A stretch of 64,000 nucleotides of DNA from Microbacterium wangchenii (GTDB taxonomy: Bacteria > Actinomycetota > Actinomycetes > Actinomycetales > Microbacteriaceae): contig NZ_CP038266.1 of the NCBI RefSeq assembly GCF_004564355.1, positions 1,488,001 to 1,552,000 on the forward strand, read 5' to 3'. The notes beneath the pieces were generated by a model that did not search any database, was not told where the DNA came from, and was given only the letters and a program-made list of their open reading frames with translations. A program made the translations under genes and the position numbers. Of the stretch, positions 26,854-36,041 are shown piece by piece (the stretch's first letter is position 1; every line of letters starts with the position of its first letter).

Positions 26854-28698
26854 TTACTTGGCGGTGTCGTCGCCGCGCGGTTCGTTCATCTCGTCCAGGC
26901 GCTTGGGCGAGGGGAATTCGCCGACCGCGGTCTGGTCGTGGGGGGCCGCCACGGGGCGTCCCTCCTCGATCGCGCGCTGGTTGGAAGCCTCGAGCTCCTC
27001 CTCGGCGTCGTGCATGACGTGGTCGAGGTCGTGGTGCTGATGTGCGGCCGCGGCATCCAGCTCCGCCTGCGTGAGCGGGGTGAGGCGGTCTTCGAAGAAC
27101 CACCGCGAGAAGCCGGCGCGCAGGTGCTCGTGCCACGGGATGCGTCCCTGTGCGTTGGGACGCACGACCAGCGGTGCGTAGGTGTCGACGTCCATGAGCT
27201 TCCAGCGCTCGTACTCGTCGACGGGCTGGTGCACCTCGATGTACTCGCCACCGGGGAGGCGCACGATGCGTCCGGACTCGTAGCCGTGCAGGACGATCTC
27301 GCGGTCCTTCTTCTGCAGCGCGAGACAGATGCGCTTCGTGACGAAGTAGGCGATGATCGGCCCGACGATCAGCAGAGCCTGCAGGGCGTGGATGACGCCC
27401 TCCATCGTGAGCCAGAAGTGGGTCGCGATGATGTCGGAGGACGCCGCCGCCCACAGGACCGCGTAGAACGTGACACCGGCGGCGCCGATGGCGGTACGGG
27501 TCGGGGCGTTGCGCGGACGCTGGGCGAGGTGGTGCTCGCGCTTGTCACCGGTGATCCACGCCTCGATGAAGGGGTAGATCAGGACGAGCACGATGAACAG
27601 GCCCAGGACGATCAGCGGGATCAGGATGTTCCACGACCACGTGCGGTCCCACAGGACGAACTCGAGGTGCGGGGGCACCAGGCGCAGCGCACCGTCGGCG
27701 AATCCGATGTACCAGTCGGGCTGCGTACCGGCAGACACCGGCGACGGGTCGTACGGTCCGTAGTTCCAGATCGGGTTGATCGTGAACAGCGACGCGATCA
27801 GGACGATCACACCGAACGTGATGAAGAAGAACCCGCCCATCTTGGACATGTAGACGGGCATCATCGGGTAGCCCACGACGTTGTCGTTCGTGCGGCCGGG
27901 GCCGGCGAACTGCGTGTGCTTGTTGATGATCATGAGCATGAGGTGCACGACCAGCAGCGCCACCAGGATCGCCGGCAGCAGCAGGATGTGCAGCGTGTAC
28001 AGGCGTCCCACGATCGCCGTTCCGGGGAACTCGCCGCCGAACAGCAGGAACGAGATCCACGTGCCCACCACCGGGATGCCCTTGACCATGCCGTCGATGA
28101 TCCGCAGGCCGTTGCCGGAGAGCAGGTCGTCGGGCAGGGAGTAGCCGGTGAAGCCCTCACCCATCGCGAGGATGAAGAGGATGAAGCCGACCACCCAGTT
28201 CAGCTCACGCGGCTTGCGGAAGGCACCGGTGAAGAACACGCGCAGCATGTGCACGCCGATGCCGGCGACGAACACGAGCGCGGCCCAGTGGTGGATCTGA
28301 CGGACCAGGAGCCCACCGCGCAGGTCGAAGGAGATGCTGAGGGTCGACTCGAGCGCCGCCGACATCGCGATGCCGCGCATGGGCTCGTAGGCGCCGTCGT
28401 AGTGGGTCTCGACCATCGAGGCGTCGAAGAAGAACGTCAGGAACGTGCCGGACAGCAGCACGACGACGAAGCTCCACAGCGCGATCTCACCGAGCATGAA
28501 CGACCAGTGGTCGGGGAAGATCTTGCGGCCGAGTTCCTTGACGAAACCGGAGATGCTCGTGCGCTCGTCGATGTAGTTCGACGCGGCGCCGACGAAACGT
28601 CCGCCGAGGGGCTTTCCATCACGGCCGGCGTTCACCGGTCCGGTGTGGCTCGCCGGTTCGGTGGTGACGTTATCCGTGGGATGAGTCGTGGTGCTCAA
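26854..28698 (-). CDS. qcrB: Cytochrome bc1 complex cytochrome b subunit
   Basis: This is the heme-b subunit of the actinobacterial bcc menaquinol:cytochrome c oxidoreductase. It has eight or more helices. Heme-ligand histidines are in QIHHWAALVFVAGIGVHMLRVF and LLPAILVALLVVHLMLMI. The Qo-site region GYSLPDDLLSGNGLRI replaces the mitochondrial-type sequence. The C-terminal extension of about 120 residues is charged and typical of actinobacteria. It has 614 residues. The start overlaps the qcrA stop by four bases, and the operon ends with a hairpin. Confidence 0.97.
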   Translation of the reverse strand: MSTTTHPTDNVTTEPASHTGPVNAGRDGKPLGGRFVGAASNYIDERTSISGFVKELGRKIFPDHWSFMLGEIALWSFVVVLLSGTFLTFFFDASMVETHYDGAYEPMRGIAMSAALESTLSISFDLRGGLLVRQIHHWAALVFVAGIGVHMLRVFFTGAFRKPRELNWVVGFILFILAMGEGFTGYSLPDDLLSGNGLRIIDGMVKGIPVVGTWISFLLFGGEFPGTAIVGRLYTLHILLLPAILVALLVVHLMLMIINKHTQFAGPGRTNDNVVGYPMMPVYMSKMGGFFFITFGVIVLIASLFTINPIWNYGPYDPSPVSAGTQPDWYIGFADGALRLVPPHLEFVLWDRTWSWNILIPLIVLGLFIVLVLIYPFIEAWITGDKREHHLAQRPRNAPTRTAIGAAGVTFYAVLWAAASSDIIATHFWLTMEGVIHALQALLIVGPIIAYFVTKRICLALQKKDREIVLHGYESGRIVRLPGGEYIEVHQPVDEYERWKLMDVDTYAPLVVRPNAQGRIPWHEHLRAGFSRWFFEDRLTPLTQAELDAAAAHQHHDLDHVMHDAEEELEASNQRAIEEGRPVAAPHDQTAVGEFPSPKRLDEMNEPRGDDTAK

Positions 28699-29774
28699 TG
28701 GCGCTCCCAGAAGCTCGGGCCGACGGGCTCGTGGAAGTCACTGCGAGCGACGAGGTAACCCTCGTCATCCACGGTGATCGGAAGCTGCGGCAGGGGACGG
28801 GCGGCGGGGCCGAAGATGACGGCCGCACCATTGGCGACGTCGAACTGCGACTGGTGGCAGGGGCACAGCAGGTGGTGCGTGTGCTGTTCGTAGAGGGCGA
28901 CGGGGCATCCGACGTGCGTGCAGACCTTGGAGTACGCGACGATGCCGTCGTACGACCAGTCCTTCTTGTCCTCGGCCTCGACGAGGTCCTCGGGCATGAG
29001 GCGCATGAGCAGCACGATGGCCTTGGCCTTCTCCTCGAGGTAGCCGTCGTGATGGCTGACCTCGGCGAGGTCCTCGGGGATGACGTGGAACGCCGATCCC
29101 AGGGTGACCTCGGACGCGCGGATGGGGCGGCCCGACGGGTCGTGTGCCAGGCGCGTGCCTTCCTTCCACATCGTGTGGCTCATCAGGTACACGGGGTCAC
29201 CCGCGTGCGGGTGCTCCGGCGTGTTCTCCGGTGCCAGGCCGCGGAACAGCGTGATGCCGGGCAGGATCGACGCGGCCAGCGCGGCGAACAGCGAGTTGCG
29301 GATCATGGTCCGCCGTCCGAAGCCGGACTCCTCGTTGGCGTCGGCGAAGGCCTGGACTGCGGCGGCGCGCGTGGAGTCCTTACCGCGCGTGGCGTGACGC
29401 GGCTCGATGTACTCCTTGTCGGACATGATCGCCTTGGACCAGTGGATGGCGCCCAGGCCGATGGCCAGGAGGGCCAGACCGATGCCGAGTCCGACGAAGA
29501 GGTTGTTGTAGCGGATGTCGATGAGTGCGCCGGACTCGATCGGGAACAGCATGTAGGCGGCGATGGCCCAGATGCTGGCGGCGACCGAGAGGTAGAACAG
29601 CGTGTAGACGACGCGGACCGCGCGGCGCATGGCCTTGGGGTCCTTGTCGGTCATCCGCTCACGGTGCGGCGGGAGTTCCGGGCTTCGCACGGGATCCGTC
29701 ACCGCGACCGCGAGCCCGGAAGACGGCTTCCATGAAGCCCTCTCGTGCTCGAGCGCGTCGTCCTCGTGTGCCAT
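28695..29774 (-). CDS. qcrA: Cytochrome bc1 complex Rieske iron-sulfur subunit
   Basis: This is the 2Fe-2S subunit of the bcc complex. It has an N-terminal cytoplasmic segment and three transmembrane helices (near residues 52-72, 88-110 and 158-178), the actinobacterial arrangement. The cluster ligands are in VCTHVGCPVALYEQ and LLCPCHQSQFD. It has 359 residues. ATG 29774 has GAGGAG six bases upstream. It lies between qcrC and qcrB in one operon. Confidence 0.97.
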   Translation of the reverse strand: MAHEDDALEHERASWKPSSGLAVAVTDPVRSPELPPHRERMTDKDPKAMRRAVRVVYTLFYLSVAASIWAIAAYMLFPIESGALIDIRYNNLFVGLGIGLALLAIGLGAIHWSKAIMSDKEYIEPRHATRGKDSTRAAAVQAFADANEESGFGRRTMIRNSLFAALAASILPGITLFRGLAPENTPEHPHAGDPVYLMSHTMWKEGTRLAHDPSGRPIRASEVTLGSAFHVIPEDLAEVSHHDGYLEEKAKAIVLLMRLMPEDLVEAEDKKDWSYDGIVAYSKVCTHVGCPVALYEQHTHHLLCPCHQSQFDVANGAAVIFGPAARPLPQLPITVDDEGYLVARSDFHEPVGPSFWERH

Positions 29775-29816
29775 GGTGCTCCTCGTGCGTTCCGAAATGT
29801 CGTTGGTCGGCGGGTG

Positions 29817-30623
29817 TCAGTTGGACTTCGCTGTGATCCACACCGTCAGTGCGATCAGCGAGCCGATTCCGAAGACCCAGATGAACAGGCCCTCGGCGAC
29901 GGGGCCGAGCGAACCGAGCGCGTAGCCGCCGGGGGAGTCCTTCTCCTGCAGGAACACCAGATACGCGATGATGTCGCGCTTGTCCTCGAGGGTCAGGTTC
30001 AAGTCGTTGAAGACGGGCATGTTCTGCGGGCCGGTGACCATGGCCGCGTACATGTTCAGCGGAGTGGTCGTGTGCAGGCCGGGGGCGTACTTGCCCTCGG
30101 TGAGCGCACCGCCGGCGCCGGCGACGTTGTGGCACATCGCGCAGTTGATGCGGAACAGCTCCGCACCGTGGGACAGGTCGGCGCCTTCACCCTCGAGCAC
30201 CTCGGCCTCGGGGTAGGTCGGGCCGGGAGCGGTGGACTGCACGAAGGCGGCCATCGCATCGATCTGCTCTTCGGTGAACTGCACCGGCTTCTGCGGGGCC
30301 TGGGGTGACTGCGCCTGCATCGGCATGCGGCCGGTGGACACCTGGAAGTGCACCGACAGCTCACCGACGCCGTACAGCGACGGGCCGTTCTCGCTGCCCT
30401 GGAGGTCGAGTCCGTGGCAGGTCGCGCAGTTCGCCTGGAACAGCTTCTTGCCGTCTTCCACCGTGAGGGTGGCGTTGGCGGGGGATTCGTCTTCGGTCGC
30501 GGCGATGGCTGCCGTCGCACCGGCGTAGAGACCGCCGGTCATCAGCAGGCCCACGCCGATCAGGACGGCCGCGGCCAGGGGGCTCCGGCGGCCGGTGGAG
30601 CGTCGCTTCTTCTCACGTGCCAT
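29817..30623 (-). CDS. qcrC: Cytochrome bc1 complex diheme cytochrome c subunit
   Basis: This is the membrane-anchored cytochrome cc that passes electrons directly to CtaC in the actinobacterial supercomplex. An N-terminal signal anchor precedes two heme sites, NCATCHGLDLQGSENGPSL and NCAMCHNVAGAGG. Methionine axial ligands plausibly lie in MPMQAQ and MPVFNDL. A C-terminal transmembrane helix (GLFIWVFGIGSLIALTVWI) anchors it. It has 268 residues. It starts 19 bases after the ctaE stop. Confidence 0.97.
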   Translation of the reverse strand: MAREKKRRSTGRRSPLAAAVLIGVGLLMTGGLYAGATAAIAATEDESPANATLTVEDGKKLFQANCATCHGLDLQGSENGPSLYGVGELSVHFQVSTGRMPMQAQSPQAPQKPVQFTEEQIDAMAAFVQSTAPGPTYPEAEVLEGEGADLSHGAELFRINCAMCHNVAGAGGALTEGKYAPGLHTTTPLNMYAAMVTGPQNMPVFNDLNLTLEDKRDIIAYLVFLQEKDSPGGYALGSLGPVAEGLFIWVFGIGSLIALTVWITAKSN

Positions 30624-30642
30624 GTCGAGGTGCAGCTCCGCT

Positions 30643-31269
30643 CTATTTCAGGAAGTAGATGACGAGGAACAGGGCGATCCAGACGACGTCGACGAAGTGC
30701 CAGTAGTAGGACACGACGATCGAGGTGGTCATCTCTTTGCGCCCGAAGTTCTTGACGGCGTACGCGCGGCCGATCACGAACAGGAAGGCGATGAGACCGC
30801 CGGTGACGTGCAGCGCGTGGAACCCGGTGGTCAGGTAGAACGCCGACGCATACGGGTTGGCCGTGATGGGCATGCCCTCGGCGACCAGCTGCGCGTACTC
30901 CCACACCTGACCCGACACGAAGATCGCGCCCAGGAAGAAGGTGAGGTAGAACCACTCGACCATGCCCCACTTCAGGGGGCTGCCGCCGGTGCGGTACGGC
31001 TGGTAGCGCTCGGCCGCGAAGACACCCATCTGGCACGTGACCGAGGACAGCACGAGGATGATCGTGTTGACGGTCGCGTAGGGGACGTTCAGCAGTTGCG
31101 TCTCTTCGGCCCACAGCTCAGGGGAGGTGCTGCGCAGGGTGAAGTAGATCGCGAAGAGGCCGGCGAAGAACATGACTTCGCTGCCCAGCCAGACGATGGT
31201 GCCAACGGCGACCGGGTCGGGCCGTTTCACGGACCGGAGGGCCTGGGGGTATGTCGCTGGCGTGGTCAC
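30643..31269 (-). CDS. ctaE: Cytochrome c oxidase subunit III
   Basis: This is a structural subunit of the aa3 oxidase. Five hydrophobic helices are visible, with [20 protein letters not shown] at the N-terminus, [14 protein letters not shown], and [20 protein letters not shown] at the C-terminus. I prefer GTG 31269 (208 residues): CATAAT (31277-31282) sits 7 bases upstream, whereas the in-frame ATG at 31278 would lie inside that hexamer. It heads the ctaE-qcrC-qcrA-qcrB operon. Confidence 0.95.
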   Translation of the reverse strand: MTTPATYPQALRSVKRPDPVAVGTIVWLGSEVMFFAGLFAIYFTLRSTSPELWAEETQLLNVPYATVNTIILVLSSVTCQMGVFAAERYQPYRTGGSPLKWGMVEWFYLTFFLGAIFVSGQVWEYAQLVAEGMPITANPYASAFYLTTGFHALHVTGGLIAFLFVIGRAYAVKNFGRKEMTTSIVVSYYWHFVDVVWIALFLVIYFLK

Positions 31270-31276
31270 ACTCCCC

Positions 31277-31282
31277 ATTATG
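31277..31282 (-). promoter_or_regulatory. -10 hexamer for ctaE-qcrCAB
   Basis: CATAAT on the minus strand matches the TATAAT consensus at five of six positions. It lies 7 bases before GTG 31269, consistent with a leaderless respiratory operon. Confidence 0.55.
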
Positions 31283-31338
31283 GCCGATTCCGAGGCCGTC
31301 GTTTGGCACCGGCGATGCCTGATTCGCCTTACCCGGGA

Positions 31339-31354
31339 CTTAGGGAGGCCTAAG
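31339..31354. promoter_or_regulatory. 16-base inverted repeat upstream of ctaE
   Basis: CTTAGG (31339-31344) and CCTAAG (31349-31354) flank GAGG. It lies about 57 bases upstream of the ctaE -10 in the ctaE/trpD intergenic region. A regulator-binding role is possible; the spacing does not match a DtxR/IdeR box. Confidence 0.35.
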
Positions 31355-31390
31355 GATCCCCCGCGAGTTGACTGCGGGTGCTCCCAGAGC

Positions 31391-31410
31391 CCGTCCCGGC
31401 GCCGGGACGG
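31391..31410. promoter_or_regulatory. Perfect 20-base palindrome upstream of trpD
   Basis: CCGTCCCGGC (31391-31400) is followed directly by its exact reverse complement (31401-31410). It covers the expected -35 region of the trpD promoter (-10 at 31421-31426). It could be an operator, or a hairpin terminator remnant. Confidence 0.5.
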
Positions 31411-31420
31411 GGCCGCTGGA

Positions 31421-31426
31421 TAGGAT
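31421..31426 (+). promoter_or_regulatory. -10 hexamer for trpD
   Basis: TAGGAT lies 6 bases before the ATG at 31433, leaderless type. Confidence 0.5.
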
Positions 31427-31432
31427 CGCTGC

Positions 31433-32494
31433 ATGGCGGAGCAGTATGCGTGGCCCGAACTTCTCACGAGCCTTCTGGGCGGAGAAGACCTGAGCGTGTC
31501 GGAGTCGACCTGGGCGATGCGCCGCATCATGCGCGGTGAGGCGACCCCCTCCCAGCTGGCCGGCTTCCTCGTCGCGCTGCGGGCCAAGGGCGAGACCGTG
31601 GATGAGATCGTGGGGTTTCGCGACGCGATCCTCGAGGCGGCGCTCCCGCTGCCCGTCCCCGCCGGCGTGCTCGACATCGTCGGCACCGGCGGAGATCGTT
31701 ACGGCACTGTGAACGTCTCGAGCATGGCGGCCATCGTGGCCGCCGCATCCGGTGTGCCCGTCGTCAAGCACGGCAACCGGGCGGCCAGTTCGTCGTCGGG
31801 CTCCTCGGACGTGCTCTCCGCACTGGGCATCGACCTCGCGCTGAGCCCCGAGGCCGTCGCCGAGACCCTCGCCCGCACGGGCATCACGTTCGCTTTCGCC
31901 GCCGCATTCCACCCCGGGTTCCGCCACGCGGGGCCCACGCGCGCCGAACTGGGCGTGCCCACCGTCTTCAACTTCCTCGGCCCGCTGTGCAACCCCGCCC
32001 GCGCCGAGGCCAACGCCGTCGGCGTGGCGCACCTGGATCGCGTGCCGCTGATCACCGGCGTCTTCCGCACGCGAGGGGCGACGGCGCTGGTCTTCCGCGG
32101 CGACGACGGCTTGGACGAGCTGACCACGACCGGCCACAGCCGCCTGTGGGAGATCAGCCTGGGCGACGTGCACGAGCACGACCTCGACCCGCGGGATCTC
32201 GACATCCCCCTGGCCGACATCGACGATCTGCTCGGGGGAGACCCCGCGCACAACGCCGCAGTCGTGCGCCGCGTGCTCGCCGGCGACCCGGGTCCCGTGC
32301 GCGACATCGTGCTGCTCAACGCCGCCGCCGGCATCGTCGCCTACCGGCTGTTCCGCGACCCCGCGCAGGCCCAGCAGCCCATCGTCGAGCGGCTCGCCCA
32401 GGCTCGTGACGAGGCGGCCGCTGCCATCGACGACGGCCGGGCCGCGGCGAAGCTGGACGCGTGGGTCGCAGCCACGCAGGAGCTGGCGGGCTGA
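31433..32494 (+). CDS. trpD: Anthranilate phosphoribosyltransferase
   Basis: TrpD joins anthranilate and PRPP in tryptophan synthesis. The nucleoside-phosphorylase-like family is shown by [18 protein letters not shown] (PRPP-binding GTGGD), [19 protein letters not shown], and [19 protein letters not shown], then [15 protein letters not shown]. It has 353 residues. No other trp gene is adjacent, an isolated trpD near ctaE as in several actinobacteria. The PHP gene starts four bases after its stop. Confidence 0.96.
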   Translation: MAEQYAWPELLTSLLGGEDLSVSESTWAMRRIMRGEATPSQLAGFLVALRAKGETVDEIVGFRDAILEAALPLPVPAGVLDIVGTGGDRYGTVNVSSMAAIVAAASGVPVVKHGNRAASSSSGSSDVLSALGIDLALSPEAVAETLARTGITFAFAAAFHPGFRHAGPTRAELGVPTVFNFLGPLCNPARAEANAVGVAHLDRVPLITGVFRTRGATALVFRGDDGLDELTTTGHSRLWEISLGDVHEHDLDPRDLDIPLADIDDLLGGDPAHNAAVVRRVLAGDPGPVRDIVLLNAAAGIVAYRLFRDPAQAQQPIVERLAQARDEAAAAIDDGRAAAKLDAWVAATQELAG

Positions 32495-32497
32495 TCC

Positions 32498-33490
32498 GTG
32501 GACCCGCTCGACGCCCTCACCGAGATCGCGTATCTGCTCGAGCGGGAGCGGTCGAGCAGGTACAAGTCCAAGGCGTTCCGTGCGGCCGCCGACGCGATCG
32601 CCGGCCTCGACGACGCGCAGCTGCGCGATCCGGCTCTGCGCCGACGCAAGGGCATCGGCGAGTCGACCTACACCGTCATCCAGCAGGCGCTGGCCGGCGG
32701 CGTGCCGGAGTATCTGGCGACCCTGCGCGAGAAAGCGGGCATGGCGGGCCCCTCAGAACTGCGCGGCGCCCTCCGCGGGGATCTGCACAGCCACAGCGAG
32801 TGGTCCGACGGGCTCACGCCCATCGAGGCGATGGTGGATGCCGCGCGGCGCCTGGGCCACGAATACCTGGCCCTGACCGACCACTCGCCCCGGCTGCGCG
32901 TGGCCAACGGCCTGTCTCCCGAGCGGCTGCGGGAACAGCTGAGCGTGGTCGAGGGTTTCCGCGGCGACGGATTCACGCTCCTCAGCGGAATCGAAGTGGA
33001 CATCCTCGAAGACGGTGCCCTGGACCAGGAGCCCGGCCTGCTGGATGAACTGGATGTCGTGGTCGCGTCGGCGCATTCCCTGCTGCGGATGGAGCGCGGC
33101 CCCATGACCCGGCGTTTCGTCGCCGCCGTCTCCAGCCCGCACGTCGATGTCCTCGGGCATGTCACGGGGCGGCTGGTCGAGGGATCCCGGGGCACCCGCC
33201 CGCCGTCGACGTTCGACCCGGTGGCCGTGTTCGAGGCATGTGCGGCGCACGGCGTCGCGGTCGAGATCAACTCCCGCCCGGAGCGTCAGGATCCGCCCGA
33301 TGACCTGCTGGCGATCGCGCTGGAGAAGGGCTGCCTGTTCGCCATCGACTCCGACGCGCATGCCCCCGGCCAGCTGTCGCTGCTGGACTACGGTGCGGCG
33401 CGCGCCGAGCGTGCCGGGGTTCCCGCCGAGCGGATCGTGACGACGTGGCCGCTCGCGAAGCTGCGGGAATGGCTCGGCCGCGACCGATGA
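32498..33490 (+). CDS. PHP domain protein with PolX-like N-terminal helical domain
   Basis: This is a metal-dependent phosphoesterase of the PHP superfamily. Residues about 1-85 resemble the helix-hairpin-helix region of PolX (SSRYKSKAFRAAADAIAGL, RRRKGIGESTYTVIQQAL). The PHP domain follows: LRGDLHSHSEWSDG, YLALTDHSPRLRVANG, GIEVDIL, VASAHS, and IDSDAH. All metal-binding His/Asp/Glu positions look intact. The polymerase-beta domain of full PolX is absent. It has 330 residues from a GTG start, four bases after trpD, so co-transcription is likely. A DNA-end processing or phosphatase role is an inference. Confidence 0.87.
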   Translation: MDPLDALTEIAYLLERERSSRYKSKAFRAAADAIAGLDDAQLRDPALRRRKGIGESTYTVIQQALAGGVPEYLATLREKAGMAGPSELRGALRGDLHSHSEWSDGLTPIEAMVDAARRLGHEYLALTDHSPRLRVANGLSPERLREQLSVVEGFRGDGFTLLSGIEVDILEDGALDQEPGLLDELDVVVASAHSLLRMERGPMTRRFVAAVSSPHVDVLGHVTGRLVEGSRGTRPPSTFDPVAVFEACAAHGVAVEINSRPERQDPPDDLLAIALEKGCLFAIDSDAHAPGQLSLLDYGAARAERAGVPAERIVTTWPLAKLREWLGRDR

Positions 33491-33510
33491 GGCGCTCGTA
33501 AACTGGGGGG

Positions 33511-34788
33511 ATGACCCCTGGGCGTGCGCCTGCTGCCGGGCGGGCACTCCCGTGGCTGCTGATCTGGGGTGTGCTCGTCGCGGCGTTGAGCCTGCGCGGG
33601 CCCATTGTCTCGCCGACGCCCGTGCTCCGCGACATCGAGCGCGACCTCGGGCTCACGCCTGCATCCGTCGCGCTGCTGACGACGGTTCCCGTGCTGATGT
33701 TCGCGATCCTGACGCCGGTCGCCGCGTTCGTCATCCGCCGCTCCGGGCCCGAGCGGGCGCTGCTGATCACCCTCGCCGGTGTGCTGGTGGGCACGGTGAT
33801 GCGGGCGGTGCCGGGCTTCGGGTGGATGCTGGCGGGCACGGTCGTGATCGGCGCCGCGATCACCGTCGGCAATATCGTGATCCCCGTCATCATCCGCCGC
33901 GATGTGCCGCCCGGGCGCGTGAGCCTCGTGACCGCCGCCTACGTCGCGATGCTCAATGCCGGGTCGTTGCTGACGTCGCTGCTGACGGCCCCACTGGCCG
34001 CGCTCACGGGCTGGCCGGTGGCGCTGCTGCTGTGGTCGCTGCTGACGGTGGCGGGCATCCTCCTGTGGGGAGCGCACCTCGCCCGGTGGCGTCGCGCGGG
34101 CGTCGACCCCGCCACGAGATACTCCGGCGAGGACGCCGTGCGGCCGGGGCCGACCGACGACATCGATCCGCGCACCCTGACCGGACCCATGCCCGTCATC
34201 TCGGCGAAGGGCGGCTCGTTCCTGCGCCGCCCGGTGCCCTGGCTGCTGCTGGCGACCTTCGCGTGCCAGACGTTCATCTACTTCGGCCTCACCACGTGGC
34301 TGCCGGTGATCTCCGGCGACCTGCTCGCGCTGGATCAGACCGCCGCCGGCGCCTTGGCGTCGATCTTCCAGGGGGCGGGCATCATCGGTGCCTTCGTGGT
34401 CCCTGCGCTGACGCGCGTCGCGCCGTCATGGGTCACCGTCGCCATCATCAGCGGCAGCTGGCTCGTCCTCACCGTGGGCGTGCTCACGGCGCCGTCGCTC
34501 ATGATCCTGTGGCTCTCGATCGGCGCCATCGGCCATTCCGGCGGATTCGTCGCGATCTTCAGTGCGCTCGTGCAGGGGGCACGCTCGGACAGCGAGGCGG
34601 CCGGCATGTCGGCGCTCGTGCAGGGCGGTGGCTACGCGATCGGCGCGCTGGCGGGGCCCGTCCTGGGCGCCGTGTACGCGGCCACGGGGGACTGGTCGGG
34701 GGTGCTGACCCTGCTGATCGTCGTGGCGGCGGTGTACACCGTCCTGCTGGCGGCCTCGTTCGCCGCGGTCCGTCGCGCGGGCCGCTGA
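33511..34788 (+). CDS. MFS transporter, CynX/NimT-like
   Basis: This is a 12-helix major facilitator permease of 425 residues. VLVAALSLRGPIVSPTPVLRDIERDLGL at the start resembles the CynX (cyanate)/NimT (nitroimidazole) group. A charged central loop near residues 200-225 separates the two halves. TAAACT (33499-33504) sits 6 bases before the ATG with no Shine-Dalgarno. The substrate cannot be read from sequence. Confidence 0.86.
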   Translation: MTPGRAPAAGRALPWLLIWGVLVAALSLRGPIVSPTPVLRDIERDLGLTPASVALLTTVPVLMFAILTPVAAFVIRRSGPERALLITLAGVLVGTVMRAVPGFGWMLAGTVVIGAAITVGNIVIPVIIRRDVPPGRVSLVTAAYVAMLNAGSLLTSLLTAPLAALTGWPVALLLWSLLTVAGILLWGAHLARWRRAGVDPATRYSGEDAVRPGPTDDIDPRTLTGPMPVISAKGGSFLRRPVPWLLLATFACQTFIYFGLTTWLPVISGDLLALDQTAAGALASIFQGAGIIGAFVVPALTRVAPSWVTVAIISGSWLVLTVGVLTAPSLMILWLSIGAIGHSGGFVAIFSALVQGARSDSEAAGMSALVQGGGYAIGALAGPVLGAVYAATGDWSGVLTLLIVVAAVYTVLLAASFAAVRRAGR

Positions 34789-34810
34789 ACCCGCGTCCGC
34801 TCGGGGAGCG

Positions 34811-35740
34811 TCAGACGGCGAGCGCGGCGAGGGCGCGGTTCATGGACGAGCCCAGATTCCACTTCTGCGCGAGGGCCTCGGCGGCGGCGCGCCGCGATTC
34901 GTCCACGTCCGGGAGACGGTCGTCCACCGGGGGCAGGTCCAGGTCACGGACGACCTCCACGACCGTCGGGGCGACCCGTAGGTAGTCGGCGCCGGCCAGG
35001 ATCTTCGCACGCTGGCCCGCCGGCATCCCCTCGCCCGCCTCGGCAGCGGCGACGATCCCGGCGAGGTCGCCGTGCGCCGTGAGGAGGGTGGCAGCGGATT
35101 TCTCCCCGATGCCGGCGACGCCGGGAAGCCCATCCGAGCTGTCGCCCCGCAGCGCCGCGTAGTCGGCGTACTGGGCGGCATGCACCCCGTACTTGGTGAG
35201 GACCGTGGCATCCGTCACGATCTCGAGATTGCTCATGCCGCGTGCGGTGTAGATGACCCGGACGTCGCGGGCGTCGTCGATGAGCTGGAAGAGGTCGCGG
35301 TCGCCGGTGACGATGTCGACGGGCATGTCGGCGCGCGTCGCGAGGGTGCCGATGACGTCGTCCGCTTCGTGCTCGGCGGCGCCGACGATCGGGATCCCCA
35401 GGACGTCGAGCGCCTCGCGGATGATCGGGACCTGCACCTCGAGCGGATCGGGTACGACCTCCACATCAGGGGAGCCCGACACCACCTCGGCGACCCGATG
35501 CGTCTTGTAGCTCGGGATGAGGTCGACTCGCCACTGCGGCCGCCAGTCGTCGTCCCAGCACGCCACCAGATGCGTCGGGTGGTACGTGCTCACGAGCTTC
35601 GCCACGATGTCCAGGAGACCCCGCACGGCGTTGACGGGGGTTCCGTCCGCGGCGCGCACCGAATCGGGCACCCCGTAGAACGCCCGGAAGTACAGCGACG
35701 CGGAGTCGAGCAGGAGCAGTTTGTCTGACCGAGTGGACAC
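34811..35740 (-). CDS. 5'-3' exonuclease (FEN/PolA N-terminal-like)
   Basis: This is a stand-alone flap/5' nuclease domain. LLLLDSASLYFRAFYGVPDS carries the first metal-binding Asp. AAEHEADDVIGTLATRA and IVTGDRDLFQLID hold the acidic cluster. The H3TH motif is GDSSDGLPGVAGIGEKSAATLL. It has 309 residues and no polymerase domain. The GTG start has TAGCCT (35747-35752) 6 bases upstream. It is divergent from a small membrane-protein gene, and the two -10 boxes lie 22 bases apart. Confidence 0.93.
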   Translation of the reverse strand: MSTRSDKLLLLDSASLYFRAFYGVPDSVRAADGTPVNAVRGLLDIVAKLVSTYHPTHLVACWDDDWRPQWRVDLIPSYKTHRVAEVVSGSPDVEVVPDPLEVQVPIIREALDVLGIPIVGAAEHEADDVIGTLATRADMPVDIVTGDRDLFQLIDDARDVRVIYTARGMSNLEIVTDATVLTKYGVHAAQYADYAALRGDSSDGLPGVAGIGEKSAATLLTAHGDLAGIVAAAEAGEGMPAGQRAKILAGADYLRVAPTVVEVVRDLDLPPVDDRLPDVDESRRAAAEALAQKWNLGSSMNRALAALAV

Positions 35741-35746
35741 CTCGAC

Positions 35747-35752
35747 AGGCTA
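35747..35752 (-). promoter_or_regulatory. -10 hexamer for the 5'-3' exonuclease gene
   Basis: TAGCCT on the minus strand lies 6 bases before GTG 35740. Confidence 0.45.
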
Positions 35753-35774
35753 CTGTCCGCCTCATCGGTGCCGA

Positions 35775-35780
35775 TACAGT
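35775..35780 (+). promoter_or_regulatory. -10 hexamer for the 84-residue membrane protein
   Basis: TACAGT lies 6 bases before ATG 35787. Confidence 0.45.
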
Positions 35781-35786
35781 GGCGGC

Positions 35787-36041
35787 ATGTCCGCGACGAC
35801 CACCAGCTTCCGGGGCGCGCTCGCCCAGACGATCGTCTATGTGCTCGCCGCCGCATCCGGTGCGACGATCTTGGTCACACACCTCGTCAGGGGCGACAGC
35901 AGCTTCGGGATCCTCACGGGGGCTGGGATCCTTCTCACCTTCGGTACCCTCGCCGTCATGTCCGGGCGCACCACCCTGCAGCTGCACCGAGAAGCGCGGA
36001 ACGCCGTCGGGCAGGTGTCCGTAGGGATTCCAGGAGACTAG
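35787..36041 (+). CDS. Small two-helix membrane protein, unknown function
   Basis: No family is recognised. The 84-residue product has two hydrophobic helices (about residues 10-32, TIVYVLAAASGATILVTHLV, and 42-60, ILTGAGILLTFGTLAVMSG). A short polar C-terminus follows. The start is supported by TACAGT 6 bases upstream. The last four bases overlap the end of the convergent hydrolase gene. Confidence 0.72.
   Translation: MSATTTSFRGALAQTIVYVLAAASGATILVTHLVRGDSSFGILTGAGILLTFGTLAVMSGRTTLQLHREARNAVGQVSVGIPGD

Noticed and set aside
31339..31354. Possible DtxR/IdeR iron box
   Set aside because: Half sites TTAGG/CCTAA are present but four bases apart instead of nine. Only about half of the 19-base consensus matches.
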